64,000 nt of DNA from Rhodobacter xanthinilyticus (GCF_001856665.1 NZ_CP017781.1:186001-250000), one strand, 5' to 3'; shown: positions 51,630 to 61,356, counted from the stretch's first letter. Notes: generated by a model from the sequence alone, not told the origin. Program-made: numbers and translations.

Positions 51630-54600
51630 TCAGGCGAAGATGAAATCGTCCTTGGTCAGCTCGGCGGCGCTGACGCCGACCACATAGATCACCTGACCGC
51701 CATAGGTCATCGAGACACCGGCCTCGCCGTCGATGGTGGTGTTGGTGATGTTGAGGGCCGCGACATAGCCGTTCATGCCCGAGCCAGGCGCGTTTTCGAC
51801 GCCGGAGATGCGGAACATGTCCACGCCATCCTCGAAGTCGAGGATCGTGTCGACATCGCCGTCGATCATGCCGTTGAACACGAAGACATCCGCGCCGTCG
51901 CCGCCGGTCATGGTGTCGTCGCCCTGACCGCCGTTGATCACGTCATCGCCCAGGCCGCCGTCGATCAGGTCATGGCGCCCGCCGCCGGCGAGGAAGTCGT
52001 CGCCCGCGCCGCCGAAGATCGTATCGTCACCTTCGCCGCCGCCGATCGAGTCGTTGCCGCCGTTGCCGGTGAGATAGTCGCGCCCGGTGCCGCCGCCCAT
52101 GTCGTCGTTGCCGGTGCCGCCCATCAGGGTGTCGTTGCCGAAGCTCGCGCCCATGATGTCGTTGCCGTCGCCGCCGTCCATGGAGTCATTGCCGGCGCCG
52201 CCGTTGACGGTGTCGTTGCCGGTGCCGCCGGTCATGGTGTCGTTATCCATGCCGCCGCCCATGAAGTCGTTGCCGTCGCCGCCGTCCATGGAGTCATTGC
52301 CGGTGCCGCCGCCCATCAGGTCATCGCCGGCGTCGCCTTGCAGCATGTCATCGCCGTCCGAGGCCGCGAGGTTGTCGTTGCCGTTGCCGCCGACCAGCGT
52401 GTCATTGCCGCCCTGGCCTTGCAGACCGTCATTGCCGTCACCGCCGGAGAGCAGATCGTTGCCGTCGCCGCCGGAGAGCAGGTCATCGCCGCCGAGCCCG
52501 TTGATCGTGTCATCGCCCTCGCCGCCGCCGATCGAGTCGTCGCCCGAGCCGCCCCAGAGGTAATCGCGCCCCGAGCCGCCGCCCATCGCATCGGCGCCCT
52601 CGCCGCCGTCGAGCGTGTCGTTGCCGAAGCTCGCGCCCATGATGTCGTTGCCGGTCTCGCCCATCATGAGGTCGTCGCCCGCGCCGCCGTTGACGGTGTC
52701 GTTGCCGCCATCGCCCGACACGGTGTCATTGCCCATGCCGCCGCCCATGAAATCATTGCCGGTGCCGCCCGACATCGAATCGTTGTCGAGCCCGCCGCCC
52801 ATCAGGTCGTCGCCGTCGCCGCCGTCGAGGATATCGTTGCCGTCCGAGCCCGAGATGTTGTCGTTGCCCGCGCCGCCGTCGATCGTATCGGCGCCGGAAT
52901 TGCCGCGCAGACCATCGTCGCCGCTCGAGCCATAGATCTCGTCATCGCCCTCATTGCCGGTGAGCAGGTCATCGCCCGCGCCGCCATAAATCGTGTCGTC
53001 GCCGGTGCCGCCGGTGAGATACTGATCCTCGGTCTCGGTATCATCGCCGAGCTCGACGCCATCGCCCGAGCCGCCGCCGCCGGTATCCTCGCCGGTGAGC
53101 TGGGCATAGCTGTAGGTGCCGTCGGCGAACTGGAAATATTCGACATTGGTGAAGAGATCGGTGCCATCGGCCGAGACGATCCGCAGCCCCGAGGAGAGAA
53201 CCGTGACCGTCGCCGCCGCCATCGTGCCGGCGATCACCGCGGTGTCGCTGCCCGCGCCGCCGTCGACCACGTCATTGCCGGTGCCCGCGTCGATCGAGTT
53301 GTTGGCGCTGTTGCCGGTGATCGTATCATCGCCCGCGCCGGAGAGCACCGCCTCGACGATCGTGCCCGAGGCGATGGTCATGCTGTTGAGCACGCCGTCG
53401 ATGTCGGAGATCCCCTCCGGGGTCAGGTCGATCACCTGATCGGTGCTGAACACCGAGACATCGAGCGTGTCATAGCCGCCGGTATCATAGATGGTGAAGA
53501 CAATCTCGGCGCCGGCGTAGAGGTCGCTGTCGACCGCGTCGCCGTCGAAGATCATCCCGAAGATCTCGCCGAGGTAACCGCCGACGTTCGAATTCGCGCC
53601 CCAGGTGGTGTTGCCGGAATAGGCGGTGCTGCCGCCGCCGTAGAGGGTTTCCATCGAGATGTAATCGGACATCATCGGCGTGATCACCGACAGGAAGTCG
53701 CCGTCGATCGTCGTGTTTTCCTCGGGGCTGAAATACGACATGATCGAATAGACCGTGCTGTCGTTCAGATAGGCATTGTCGGTGCCATAGGTCGCCGAGC
53801 CGTCATAGGGGCCGGTATGGCCGAGCCCGAGCGCATGGCCGATCTCGTGGATATAGGTCTGGAAGGAATAGCTGTCGATCGTGGAGCCGTAATAGGCGAC
53901 CCAATCGGCGCCGACATTGACCGAGGCCTGCGTCAGGATCCCGGTGTTCGGGTTGTAGCTGACCGGGCCGGCGAAGGCGCCGCTTTCGGTATCGTCGAAG
54001 ATGATATTGGCGGTCGCGCTCGTGGTCGTGGTGAAGGTGATCCCGGTGGCGATCGACCAGGCCTCGAGCGCCCAGAGCGCGAGCTGTTTGGCGTCGGCGG
54101 TCAGGCCGGTGATGTTGACGGTGATCGTATCGCCCGCCTCGGCGTCGAAATGGATCGGCGCCGAGATCCCCCAGTCGAAATCGACGGTGTAGGAGGAGAT
54201 CTGCTCGGGCGTGTAGACATCATCGGCGACCTGCAGCGTATAGGCGCCGGTCTCGCTGCCATAGGCGCCGACGGCGACGTAATAGGTGCCGCTGTAGCTT
54301 GCGGTGAAATCGATCAGCGAGAAGCGGTTGTAGCTCGTGACATCGTCATTCGAGGCGATCAGCGTGCCGTTCGAATTGTAGACGGAGAGCAGGGTGTCAT
54401 CCACGCCGGTGCTCTGGCCGGTGGCGCCCCAGGCCGAGAACACATAGCCCTCGCCCGCGGTCAGCGTGACCTTGTACCAATCCTTGTCGCCCGAGGTGCC
54501 GACATGCCCGGTGACCGTATCGTCGACCGCCAGCGTGTAGGAGGTCGCGGTCGAGGCCGCGGCGTCGGTGCTTTCGGTCAGCGCGGCATCGCGCGTCAGG

Positions 54601-54644
54601 CTGTCGTCCGACAGGCTCGCTTTGGACGAGAAATCAAGGCTCAT
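51630..54644 (-). CDS. Secreted serralysin-type RTX metalloprotease
   Basis: A 1004-residue protein from ATG 54644 (GAGGGA at good spacing; ATG 54650 is also in frame). Numbering from 54650: a pre-peptidase-like domain (about 40-140), then a zinc protease domain with HEIGHALGLGH (H268, H272, H278; catalytic E269) and the Met-turn SIMSY (302-306), characteristic of serralysins, then about 42 tandem GGxGxDxxx calcium-binding nonapeptides (547-924) and a C-terminal tail ending DDFIFA, a likely type I secretion signal. No ABC/MFP secretion genes are in the window. No N-terminal signal peptide is seen, as expected for type I export. Confidence 0.93.
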   Translation of the reverse strand: MSLDFSSKASLSDDSLTRDAALTESTDAAASTATSYTLAVDDTVTGHVGTSGDKDWYKVTLTAGEGYVFSAWGATGQSTGVDDTLLSVYNSNGTLIASNDDVTSYNRFSLIDFTASYSGTYYVAVGAYGSETGAYTLQVADDVYTPEQISSYTVDFDWGISAPIHFDAEAGDTITVNITGLTADAKQLALWALEAWSIATGITFTTTTSATANIIFDDTESGAFAGPVSYNPNTGILTQASVNVGADWVAYYGSTIDSYSFQTYIHEIGHALGLGHTGPYDGSATYGTDNAYLNDSTVYSIMSYFSPEENTTIDGDFLSVITPMMSDYISMETLYGGGSTAYSGNTTWGANSNVGGYLGEIFGMIFDGDAVDSDLYAGAEIVFTIYDTGGYDTLDVSVFSTDQVIDLTPEGISDIDGVLNSMTIASGTIVEAVLSGAGDDTITGNSANNSIDAGTGNDVVDGGAGSDTAVIAGTMAAATVTVLSSGLRIVSADGTDLFTNVEYFQFADGTYSYAQLTGEDTGGGGSGDGVELGDDTETEDQYLTGGTGDDTIYGGAGDDLLTGNEGDDEIYGSSGDDGLRGNSGADTIDGGAGNDNISGSDGNDILDGGDGDDLMGGGLDNDSMSGGTGNDFMGGGMGNDTVSGDGGNDTVNGGAGDDLMMGETGNDIMGASFGNDTLDGGEGADAMGGGSGRDYLWGGSGDDSIGGGEGDDTINGLGGDDLLSGGDGNDLLSGGDGNDGLQGQGGNDTLVGGNGNDNLAASDGDDMLQGDAGDDLMGGGTGNDSMDGGDGNDFMGGGMDNDTMTGGTGNDTVNGGAGNDSMDGGDGNDIMGASFGNDTLMGGTGNDDMGGGTGRDYLTGNGGNDSIGGGEGDDTIFGGAGDDFLAGGGRHDLIDGGLGDDVINGGQGDDTMTGGDGADVFVFNGMIDGDVDTILDFEDGVDMFRISGVENAPGSGMNGYVAALNITNTTIDGEAGVSMTYGGQVIYVVGVSAAELTKDDFIFA
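52014..52985 (-). repeat. Two tandem 486-bp copies inside the RTX array
   Basis: Nonapeptide repeats 2-19 (52500-52985) and 20-37 (52014-52499) align one-to-one as an 18-repeat (162-residue) unit. Unusual units recur in register: ASFGNDTL followed by a GGxGxDxMG unit and GGxGRDYL in both copies. At the DNA level AAGCTCGCGCCCATGATGTC occurs at 52141 and again at 52627, exactly 486 bp apart. Confidence 0.85.
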
Positions 54645-54722
54645 AATCATCTTCCCTCGGGTAACGCACCCGTGAGCCTAGCCGATAAGATTGCTCATCT
54701 CAAAGGCGAAAAACCCTACCTT

Positions 54723-57191
54723 TCAGACGAATATGAAGTCATCCGCCGAGAGATCCGCCTTGACGACGCCCTCGAGCAGGATTTCGTGGCCGTGGTAGCT
54801 CACCACCGTGCCGCCGCTGACCGAGGTCAGGGTGAGCGCGCCGAACCGGCCGCCGCTGGCCGCGGGGTCGATGCCGCTCAGGCGGATCTTGTCGAGCCCG
54901 TCCTCGAAATCGGTGATCGTGTCGTATTCGCCGTCGATCAAGTCGTTGAAGATGAAGGTATCCGCGCCGTCGCCGCCGGTGAGCAGGTCATCGCCCTCGC
55001 CGCCGTTGAGCGAATCCACGCCCGCGCCGCCCGAGAGCGTGTCGTTGCGCCCGCCGCCGGCGATGAAATCGTTGCCGGCGTTGCCCGAGAGTGAATCGTC
55101 GCCCTCGCCGCCGCCGAGCCGGTCGTTGCCGGCGCCGCCGATCAATGTGTCGCGCCCGGTGCCGCCGCCGAGGTCGTCATCGCCGTCGCCGCCGTCGACG
55201 GTGTCGTTGCCGAAACTGCCCGCGATCGAATCGTTGCCCGCGTCGCCGAAGAGAATATCGGCATCGGGCCCGCCGCTGATCGCGTCATTGTCGTCGCCGC
55301 CGCGCAGCGAATCGAGCCCCGCGCCGCCGCCGATCGTGTCATTGCCGGTCTCGCCGAAGACGGTGTCGTCGCCGGTGCCCGCGCCGATATTGTCGTGGCC
55401 CGCGCCGCCATAGATGAGGTCATCGCCCTCCGCCGCGGCCACCGCATCATTGCCCGCCCCGGCGTAGATGCTGTCATTGCCGCCGCGCCCGACGAGCCAG
55501 TCATCGCCGCCGTTGCCATAGAGCAGGTCGTTGCCCTCATCGCCGTCGATCAGATCGCCCGCCTCGCCGCCGACGAGGCTATCGGCGCTCGGCGTGCCGA
55601 GGAGGGTGAGCGCCACCGGCCCCTCGGGCTCGGGCTCGGGTTCTGGCTCCGGCGGGGGGTCTGGCTCCGGCACGGGTTCGGGCTCGCTCACCTGAAGCGG
55701 TTGTTCCACCACCTTGACATGGCTCGTCACGAACGGGATCAGCGCCGAAATATCCGCCGCGGTCAAAGGCTTGCCCGAGGCGCTGAAGAGCACGAGCACC
55801 TCGTCGCCAAAGCTCAGCGTGCCGCCCGTCGCAGTCGCGGTGAAGTTCGCCTGACTTGCCGCATAGATCATCGGCCAGCCGGAGATGTCGATCAGGTCCT
55901 GCCCGGGCGTCACATCCGAGATCGTGTCGGTCTTGCCGTCGAGGCTCAGCACGAAGATATCCTGCCCGGCGCCGCCTTGCAGCGTATCCGCGCCCGGCCC
56001 GTCGCTCAGGATATCATTGCCCGCCCCCGCGAGGATCTGCCCCGCGCCGGTGGTCAGCGCGAGCACATCGTCGCCCGCGGTGCCGGTGAGCTTGCCCGAG
56101 CCCTGCGAGGTCACCGCGCCGAGGTTCGAGATGTCGATCTTGAACTGGCCCAGCCCCGCCTCGCCCGCCGCGGTGGTGAAAATCTGGATCGCGTCGCCGA
56201 CCTCGACCGCGGCGAGGCTCGTCACCCCGTCGAGCACGAGATCGTCGCTATCGGCGAGGCTGTTGATCAGCACGAGCCGCCCCTCCGGGGTCAGCTCGAA
56301 GAGCGTGATCCCGTCATCCATGCCGGTGGCGAGCACGAAGACATGGTCGTCGACGGTGATCACCTCGAGCTGGGTGACGCCCTGAAAGCGGGTGTTGAGG
56401 TCGTCGATCACATGATCGGTGACATCGAGGCTGCCATCGGCGCCGACCTTCATCACCGTCAGACTCGACGAGCCGCTCGCCGCGACGACGAGAAACCCCT
56501 GCGTGCCGATCGTGGCCGAGCCGAGCGCGGTGACCGTCTGGATCGGCACGGAGTCGGGTTTGCCGAGGCTCTCGACGGCGGTTACATGGCCGGTCGCGTC
56601 GATCTCGAACCCGCTCACGCCATGTTCGGTGGCCGAGCCCGCGAAGAGGAAGCTCGCCCCCCCCGATTGCACCAGCGCGATGTCGGAGACCCGGTCGAGA
56701 TAGGTGGCCGTGCTGTCGGCGACGGCCTGAATCGTGCTGACCACCGATTTCTTGTCGTTCCAGCCATAGACGGTGAAGCCCGCGCCCTCGGCCGGCGCCG
56801 CGATCACCACGAATTTCCCCTCGATCTCGCCCGCGAGCAGGCTGATCGCCTGGGATTGGTTGGCGAGCGGGTCGAGAAAGCCGAGCCGCGCGCTGGTGCC
56901 GCCCTGCGCGAGATCGGCACGGGCGTCCTCGATCGCGGCGCTCGAGAGGCTGCCTGAAACGCCGTTGATCGTCGTTGCGATCCGGGTCTCGGTCAGGTGG
57001 ACGCGCTCCCCCGCCCCGCTCAGCGCGCCGGTCGCACCGATGTCGAAAATATAGCTGGTGCCGAAGCTGTAATCGGCCACCGTAATCTGCGGATTGGCGG
57101 CGCTGCCGCTCACCCAAATGGACGCTTGTCCAGCGGGCAGGTCCAACCCGCCGCCGAACTGAGTGCCCATGCCCACCACCCCTGATGCCAT
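54723..57191 (-). CDS. Large RTX calcium-binding protein with beta-propeller-like N-terminus
   Basis: This 822-residue protein has no protease motif. Residues 1-355 are rich in repeating beta-strand blocks (for example VTALGSATIGTQGFLVVAAS and VTQLEVITVDDHVFVLATG), suggesting a beta-propeller. A first RTX-like patch (about 370-440), a Pro/Glu-rich linker (about 505-530) and a run of about 20 nonapeptides (535-747) follow, ending in a tail with DDFIFV. Type I secretion is likely. Function is unknown; adhesion or matrix roles are possible. It lies 72 bp upstream of the protease gene on the same strand, so they may be co-transcribed. Confidence 0.85.
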   Translation of the reverse strand: MASGVVGMGTQFGGGLDLPAGQASIWVSGSAANPQITVADYSFGTSYIFDIGATGALSGAGERVHLTETRIATTINGVSGSLSSAAIEDARADLAQGGTSARLGFLDPLANQSQAISLLAGEIEGKFVVIAAPAEGAGFTVYGWNDKKSVVSTIQAVADSTATYLDRVSDIALVQSGGASFLFAGSATEHGVSGFEIDATGHVTAVESLGKPDSVPIQTVTALGSATIGTQGFLVVAASGSSSLTVMKVGADGSLDVTDHVIDDLNTRFQGVTQLEVITVDDHVFVLATGMDDGITLFELTPEGRLVLINSLADSDDLVLDGVTSLAAVEVGDAIQIFTTAAGEAGLGQFKIDISNLGAVTSQGSGKLTGTAGDDVLALTTGAGQILAGAGNDILSDGPGADTLQGGAGQDIFVLSLDGKTDTISDVTPGQDLIDISGWPMIYAASQANFTATATGGTLSFGDEVLVLFSASGKPLTAADISALIPFVTSHVKVVEQPLQVSEPEPVPEPDPPPEPEPEPEPEGPVALTLLGTPSADSLVGGEAGDLIDGDEGNDLLYGNGGDDWLVGRGGNDSIYAGAGNDAVAAAEGDDLIYGGAGHDNIGAGTGDDTVFGETGNDTIGGGAGLDSLRGGDDNDAISGGPDADILFGDAGNDSIAGSFGNDTVDGGDGDDDLGGGTGRDTLIGGAGNDRLGGGEGDDSLSGNAGNDFIAGGGRNDTLSGGAGVDSLNGGEGDDLLTGGDGADTFIFNDLIDGEYDTITDFEDGLDKIRLSGIDPAASGGRFGALTLTSVSGGTVVSYHGHEILLEGVVKADLSADDFIFV

Positions 57192-57330
57192 GGTCCTTCA
57201 CCCCAAGTGTGCCCCCACACTGGTGATGGATTTACCGGTTTGGCGCGGCTATCGCGGGTGCGAGAATGTGGCCTCAGGGTGGCCTTTAAGAACAGTTCGA
57301 GCCAAATGCGCCCGATCTGTCAGGCCCCGG

Positions 57331-57720
57331 TCAGGGGGTCGGCGTGGCGGCCAGAAGCTGGTCGAGAAGCTGGGCGCGCGCGGCCCGGTCGAGCGGCGCG
57401 CCGCGGCGCATCGTGCCCAGGGGCTCGCCCGGGCCCTGCGCATGATCGACCCGCGCCGAGAAGCTCTGCGCGCTCGCATCGAGCAGCACGAGCGTCAGAT
57501 CCGCCCCCGCCCCCGCGCCGATCAGTTGCAGATCGTGGTTCGGGTAGCGCGCCGCGACGCGTTCGAGAAACAGCGTGCAGATCTCGTCATCGACCCGCGC
57601 CTTGGCGCTTTCCGTGCGGCAGCCGAGCCGGAGCGGTGTGATCGCATCGCCCATCGCCTGGGCGGCGGGGGCGGCGAGCAGGCTGGCGGCGGTGATCAGG
57701 GCGGCGGCCTTGCGGGTCAT
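57331..57720 (-). CDS. Small exported protein of unknown function
   Basis: A 129-residue protein from ATG 57720 (AAAGGAG upstream) with a signal peptide of about 23 residues (cleavage near APAAQA). The mature part has two Cys (about 30 and 43) that could form a disulfide. I do not recognise a family. The frame is open to 57774 but the ribosome-binding site supports 57720. It lies 57 bp downstream of rlmH on the same strand. Confidence 0.7.
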   Translation of the reverse strand: MTRKAAALITAASLLAAPAAQAMGDAITPLRLGCRTESAKARVDDEICTLFLERVAARYPNHDLQLIGAGAGADLTLVLLDASAQSFSARVDHAQGPGEPLGTMRRGAPLDRAARAQLLDQLLAATPTP

Positions 57721-57777
57721 GGCGGGCTCCTTTGCGGCTCGGGCGAGGGTGCCGCAAAGCCGGGGCCGCAGCAAGCC

Positions 57778-58245
57778 TCAGACGCGGTGATAGGGGGTGC
57801 CGGCGAGAATCTGCCCGGCGCGGTAGAGCTGTTCGGCGAGCATCACCCGCACCAGCATATGCGGCCAGACCATCCGCCCGAAGCTGAGCGACCAATCCGC
57901 CTTGGCGCGCAGGCCTGGCGCGATCCCGTCGGCGCCGCCGATGACAAAGGTCACATCGCGCGCCGCATCGCGCCAGCCGCCGAGCCGCGCGGCAAATTCG
58001 GGCGAGCTGACCAGATCGCCGCGCTCATCGAGCGTGACCAGCACCGAGCCGGGCAGCACCGCGCGCTCGATCAGCGCCGCCTCCGCCTCCATGCCGAGGT
58101 TCTTCTTGTCCTCGACCTCGATGACAGAGGCCGGCCCGAGCCCCATCGCCCGGCCGGCCTTGCCGAACCTCTCCAGATAATCCTCGATCAGCGCGAGCTC
58201 GGGGCTTTTGCGCAGCCGCCCCACGGCGCAGATCGCGAGCTTCAT
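57778..58245 (-). CDS. rlmH: 23S rRNA pseudouridine-1915 N3-methyltransferase RlmH
   Basis: RlmH (155 residues) methylates pseudouridine 1915 in helix 69 of 23S rRNA. It is a minimal SPOUT knot: start MKLAICAVGRL, TLDERGDLVSSPEFA, the SAM loop FVIGGADG, and the C-terminal MLAEQLYRA...YHR with the catalytic end. It follows rsfS by three bases, the usual ribosome-related pairing in bacteria. Confidence 0.95.
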   Translation of the reverse strand: MKLAICAVGRLRKSPELALIEDYLERFGKAGRAMGLGPASVIEVEDKKNLGMEAEAALIERAVLPGSVLVTLDERGDLVSSPEFAARLGGWRDAARDVTFVIGGADGIAPGLRAKADWSLSFGRMVWPHMLVRVMLAEQLYRAGQILAGTPYHRV

Positions 58246-58248
58246 GCC

Positions 58249-58611
58249 TCAGACCGGGGCGCCCGTCGGCATCCACATTTTCTCGAGCTGGTAGAACTCG
58301 CGCACTTCGGGGCGGAACACATGGACGATCACGTCCTGCGTGTCGATCAAGACCCAGTCGCCCTGATCCTTGCCCTCGATCTTGCAGATCCGGCCGAACT
58401 CTTCCTTCAGCCGCTCGGTCAGTTTCTCGGCGATGGCGCCGACCTGCCGCGAGCTGCGGCCCGAGCAGATCACCATGTAATCGGCGATCGACGAGCGCCC
58501 GCGCAGGTCGATGGTGACGATTTCCTCGGCCTTGTCGTCGTCGAGAGAGGTCAGCACGCGCGCCAGGATCTGGTCGCTCGAGACTTCGGCGTCTTTCAGA
58601 TCGGCCGTCAT
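58249..58611 (-). CDS. rsfS: Ribosome silencing factor RsfS
   Basis: RsfS (120 residues from ATG 58611) binds uL14 and blocks subunit joining under starvation. It shows the family core DDDKAEEIVTIDLRG, ADYMVICSGRSSRQVGAIAE, DWVLIDTQDVIVHVF and REFYQLEKMW. Three starts are possible: ATG 58611, ATG 58623 and TTG 58677; none has a strong ribosome-binding site, and 58611 gives the usual family N-terminal length. Confidence 0.94.
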   Translation of the reverse strand: MTADLKDAEVSSDQILARVLTSLDDDKAEEIVTIDLRGRSSIADYMVICSGRSSRQVGAIAEKLTERLKEEFGRICKIEGKDQGDWVLIDTQDVIVHVFRPEVREFYQLEKMWMPTGAPV

Positions 58612-58836
58612 GCGCGCCACCATTGCGCCCGCATCAGAGGCCGCGAGAGAGAGATGAGACAGGACATAGTCCTCCAAGGGGTCACGCGCCGTCAGGCCCC
58701 GGCGCTGGGCGTAACTTCAAAATAGCATCGCACCCCCGGAATCTCAACTCCGCGGGCGTTTGCGGCCCCGGTCTGCCATCGGCGGGCGAATGTCAAGGGC
58801 GTGCGGTAAGGTCAGCCCCTCTTCCCTTAGATTTTC

Positions 58837-58865
58837 TTGCCCCGGGCGGGCCGATCCCCTATATC
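58837..58865 (+). promoter_or_regulatory. Candidate promoter upstream of leuC
   Basis: TTGCCC (58837-58842), a 17-base spacer and TATATC (58860-58865) form a plausible sigma-70 promoter. Transcription would begin near 58872, at or next to a small ATG frame and about 190 bases before leuC. Confidence 0.5.
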
Positions 58866-58872
58866 GCGCGCC

Positions 58873-58959
58873 ATGACGACGATTTTCGACATGGATGACC
58901 GCGCCCGCCTGCGGGAGCGATTCTACGGCGAGAGCCGCTCCATCCTCGCCCGACTTTGA
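58873..58959 (+). CDS. Possible 28-codon small ORF in the leuC leader
   Basis: ATG 58873 to TGA 58959 encodes 28 residues, starting MTTIFDMDDRARLRERF. It begins about where transcription should start, so it could be leaderless. It contains only two Leu residues besides the final one, so it is not a classical leucine attenuator peptide. It may be chance; there is no ribosome-binding site. Confidence 0.3.
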   Translation: MTTIFDMDDRARLRERFYGESRSILARL

Positions 58960-59061
58960 TGTCGGCGCGGGGGCGTTTCGCGCGCCCTTGTCGCCCACGG
59001 CGGCCGCTTGCCCGCCCGCCGTTCCCCGATCCAGGTTACCTAGCTATCGAAAGTGAGAGCC

Positions 59062-60489
59062 ATGTCCGCTCCGAAAACCCTCTATGACAAGATCTGGGAC
59101 GCCCATGTCGTCTCCGAAGACGCCGACGGCACCTGCCTGCTCTATATCGACCGCCACCTCGTCCATGAAGTGACGAGCCCGCAGGCCTTCGAGGGCCTGC
59201 GCATGACGGGCCGCAAGGTGCGCGCGCCGGAAAAGACCATCGCCGTGCCGGACCATAACGTGCCGACCACGACCGATCGCGCCTCGGGCGTGATCGAGAA
59301 CGAGGAAAGCCGCATCCAGGTCGAGGCGCTCGACAAGAACGCGCGCGATTTCGGCGTGAACTACTACCCGGTCTCCGATATCCGTCAGGGCATCGTGCAT
59401 ATCGTCGGCCCGGAACAGGGCTGGACCCTGCCGGGCATGACGGTCGTCTGCGGCGACAGCCACACCGCGACGCATGGCGCTTTCGGCGCGCTCGCGCATG
59501 GCATCGGCACCTCGGAGGTCGAGCATGTGCTCGCCACCCAGACGCTGATCCAGAAGAAATCGAAGAACATGAAGGTGGAGATCACCGGCAAGCTGAAGCC
59601 CGGCGTCACCGCCAAGGACATCACGCTCGCGGTCATCGGCCATACCGGCACCGCCGGCGGCACCGGCTATGTCATCGAATATTGCGGCGAAGCGATCCGC
59701 GATCTGTCGATGGAAGGCCGCATGACGGTCTGCAACATGGCGATCGAAGGCGGCGCGCGCGCGGGCCTGATCGCGCCCGACGAAAAGACCTTCGAATACG
59801 TCAAAGGCCGCCCGCACGCCCCGAAAGGCGCGCAGTTCGAGGCCGCGCTGAATTGGTGGAAGACGCTCTACACCGATGAGGGCGCGCATTTCGACAAGGT
59901 CGTGACCATCGCCGCCGAAGATATCGAGCCGGTCGTGACCTGGGGCACCTCGCCCGAGGACGTGCTGCCGATCTCGGGGGTTGTCCCCGCGCCGGAGAGC
60001 TTCACCGGCGGCAAGGTCGAGGCGGTGAAACGCTCGCTCGACTACATGGGCCTTGAGCCCGGCCAGAAGCTGACCGACATCAAGATCGACGTGGTGTTCA
60101 TCGGCTCGTGCACCAACGGCCGCATCGAAGACCTGCGCGCCGCCGCCGAGGTGGTGAAGGGCAACAAGCTCGCGCCGGGCGTGCGCGCGATGGTGGTGCC
60201 GGGCTCGGGCCTCGTGCGCTATCAGGCCGAGGAAGAGGGTCTCGACAAGATCTTCACCGATGCGGGCTTTGAATGGCGGATGGCGGGCTGCTCGATGTGC
60301 CTCGCGATGAACCCCGACCAGCTCGCCGAATACGAGCGCTGCGCCTCGACCTCGAACCGCAACTTCGAGGGCCGTCAGGGCTACAAGGGCCGCACCCACC
60401 TGCTGAGCCCCGCGATGGCCGCCGCCGCCGCGATCACCGGCAAGCTGACCGATGTCCGCGCGCTGATGGCCGCGAAAGAAACCGCCTGA
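59062..60489 (+). CDS. leuC: 3-isopropylmalate dehydratase large subunit
   Basis: LeuC (475 residues) isomerises 2-isopropylmalate to 3-isopropylmalate with LeuD in leucine synthesis. The aconitase-like [4Fe-4S] ligands are in GSCTNG and [11 protein letters not shown], with [17 protein letters not shown] near residue 130 and the closing [17 protein letters not shown] 59062 is chosen over GTG 59053. The leuD start is 12 bp downstream; leuB lies further on behind two extra genes. Confidence 0.97.
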   Translation: MSAPKTLYDKIWDAHVVSEDADGTCLLYIDRHLVHEVTSPQAFEGLRMTGRKVRAPEKTIAVPDHNVPTTTDRASGVIENEESRIQVEALDKNARDFGVNYYPVSDIRQGIVHIVGPEQGWTLPGMTVVCGDSHTATHGAFGALAHGIGTSEVEHVLATQTLIQKKSKNMKVEITGKLKPGVTAKDITLAVIGHTGTAGGTGYVIEYCGEAIRDLSMEGRMTVCNMAIEGGARAGLIAPDEKTFEYVKGRPHAPKGAQFEAALNWWKTLYTDEGAHFDKVVTIAAEDIEPVVTWGTSPEDVLPISGVVPAPESFTGGKVEAVKRSLDYMGLEPGQKLTDIKIDVVFIGSCTNGRIEDLRAAAEVVKGNKLAPGVRAMVVPGSGLVRYQAEEEGLDKIFTDAGFEWRMAGCSMCLAMNPDQLAEYERCASTSNRNFEGRQGYKGRTHLLSPAMAAAAAITGKLTDVRALMAAKETA

Positions 60490-60501
60490 GGAGCACCGAC
60501 C

Positions 60502-61107
60502 ATGCAAAAGTTCGAAAAACTGACCGGCATCGCGGCGCCCATGCCGCTCGTCAACATCGACACCGACATGATCATCCCGAAGGTCTTCCTCAAGACGATC
60601 AAGCGCTCGGGTCTCGGTGTGAACCTCTTCGACGAGATGCGCTATGACCGCGCGGGCAACGAGCTGCCCGATTTCGTGCTCAACAAGCCGCAATACCGCA
60701 ACGCCTCGATCCTGATCGCGGGCGACAACTTCGGCTGCGGCTCCTCGCGCGAGCATGCGCCCTGGGCGCTGGCGGATTTCGGCATCAAGGTGATCGTCTC
60801 GACCTCCTTCGCCGACATCTTCTTCAACAACTGCTTCAAGAACGGCATGCTGCCGATCGTGCTGCCTCAAGAGCAGGTCGACCTGTTGATGAAAGACGCC
60901 GAGAAGGGCTCGAACGCGCGGATGACCGTTGATCTCGAGGCGCAGCAGATCACCACCTCGGACGGCACCGTGATCGACTTCGAGGTCGATCCGTTCAAGA
61001 AGCACTGCCTGATCGAGGGGCTCGACGATATCGGGCTGACGCTCGAGAAGGCCGCGGCGATCGACAGCTTCGAGGCGCAGGCCGCGCAATCGCGCCCCTG
61101 GGTCTGA
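60502..61107 (+). CDS. leuD: 3-isopropylmalate dehydratase small subunit
   Basis: LeuD (201 residues) is the swivelling subunit of isopropylmalate isomerase. It has [14 protein letters not shown] near the N-terminus and the substrate-binding [14 protein letters not shown], with [10 protein letters not shown] later. GAGGAG precedes ATG 60502. It forms an operon with leuC. Confidence 0.97.
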   Translation: MQKFEKLTGIAAPMPLVNIDTDMIIPKVFLKTIKRSGLGVNLFDEMRYDRAGNELPDFVLNKPQYRNASILIAGDNFGCGSSREHAPWALADFGIKVIVSTSFADIFFNNCFKNGMLPIVLPQEQVDLLMKDAEKGSNARMTVDLEAQQITTSDGTVIDFEVDPFKKHCLIEGLDDIGLTLEKAAAIDSFEAQAAQSRPWV

Positions 61108-61356
61108 GGCTCTGGGTGCGTTCACCGCGACTTGCACAATATCTTGGGCCGCCCCCTGGGCGGCCTTATTCTTGCCGCAGGATTGATGCAGCGAGGCACC
61201 AGTTTGACCCAGAAATGGCCGGATTTCGGGCGTCTTCCTTCAAGAGACATTGCACGGGGCTGTGAAATGGGCGAAATTGGGGCAAGAATGAGGCATGCCG
61301 CCACAATTGGCGGGCAGAACGTGGGAAAAGGCGCCGGCATCGTATCGGGGTCGACC

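Larger units (their letters stand above)
58612..59061. other. Gene-poor region between rsfS and leuC
   Basis: About 450 bp between the divergent rsfS and leuC genes. It holds the rsfS-rlmH promoter region, a plausible leuC-side promoter (58837-58865), a very short open frame (58873-58959) and an imperfect GC-rich hairpin just after it (about 58969-58988). I see no tRNA or clear riboswitch. Confidence 0.5.

Noticed and set aside
51507-55094. A 1195-codon plus-strand open frame over the RTX genes
   Set aside because: It is an artefact of the repetitive RTX codons read on the opposite strand.
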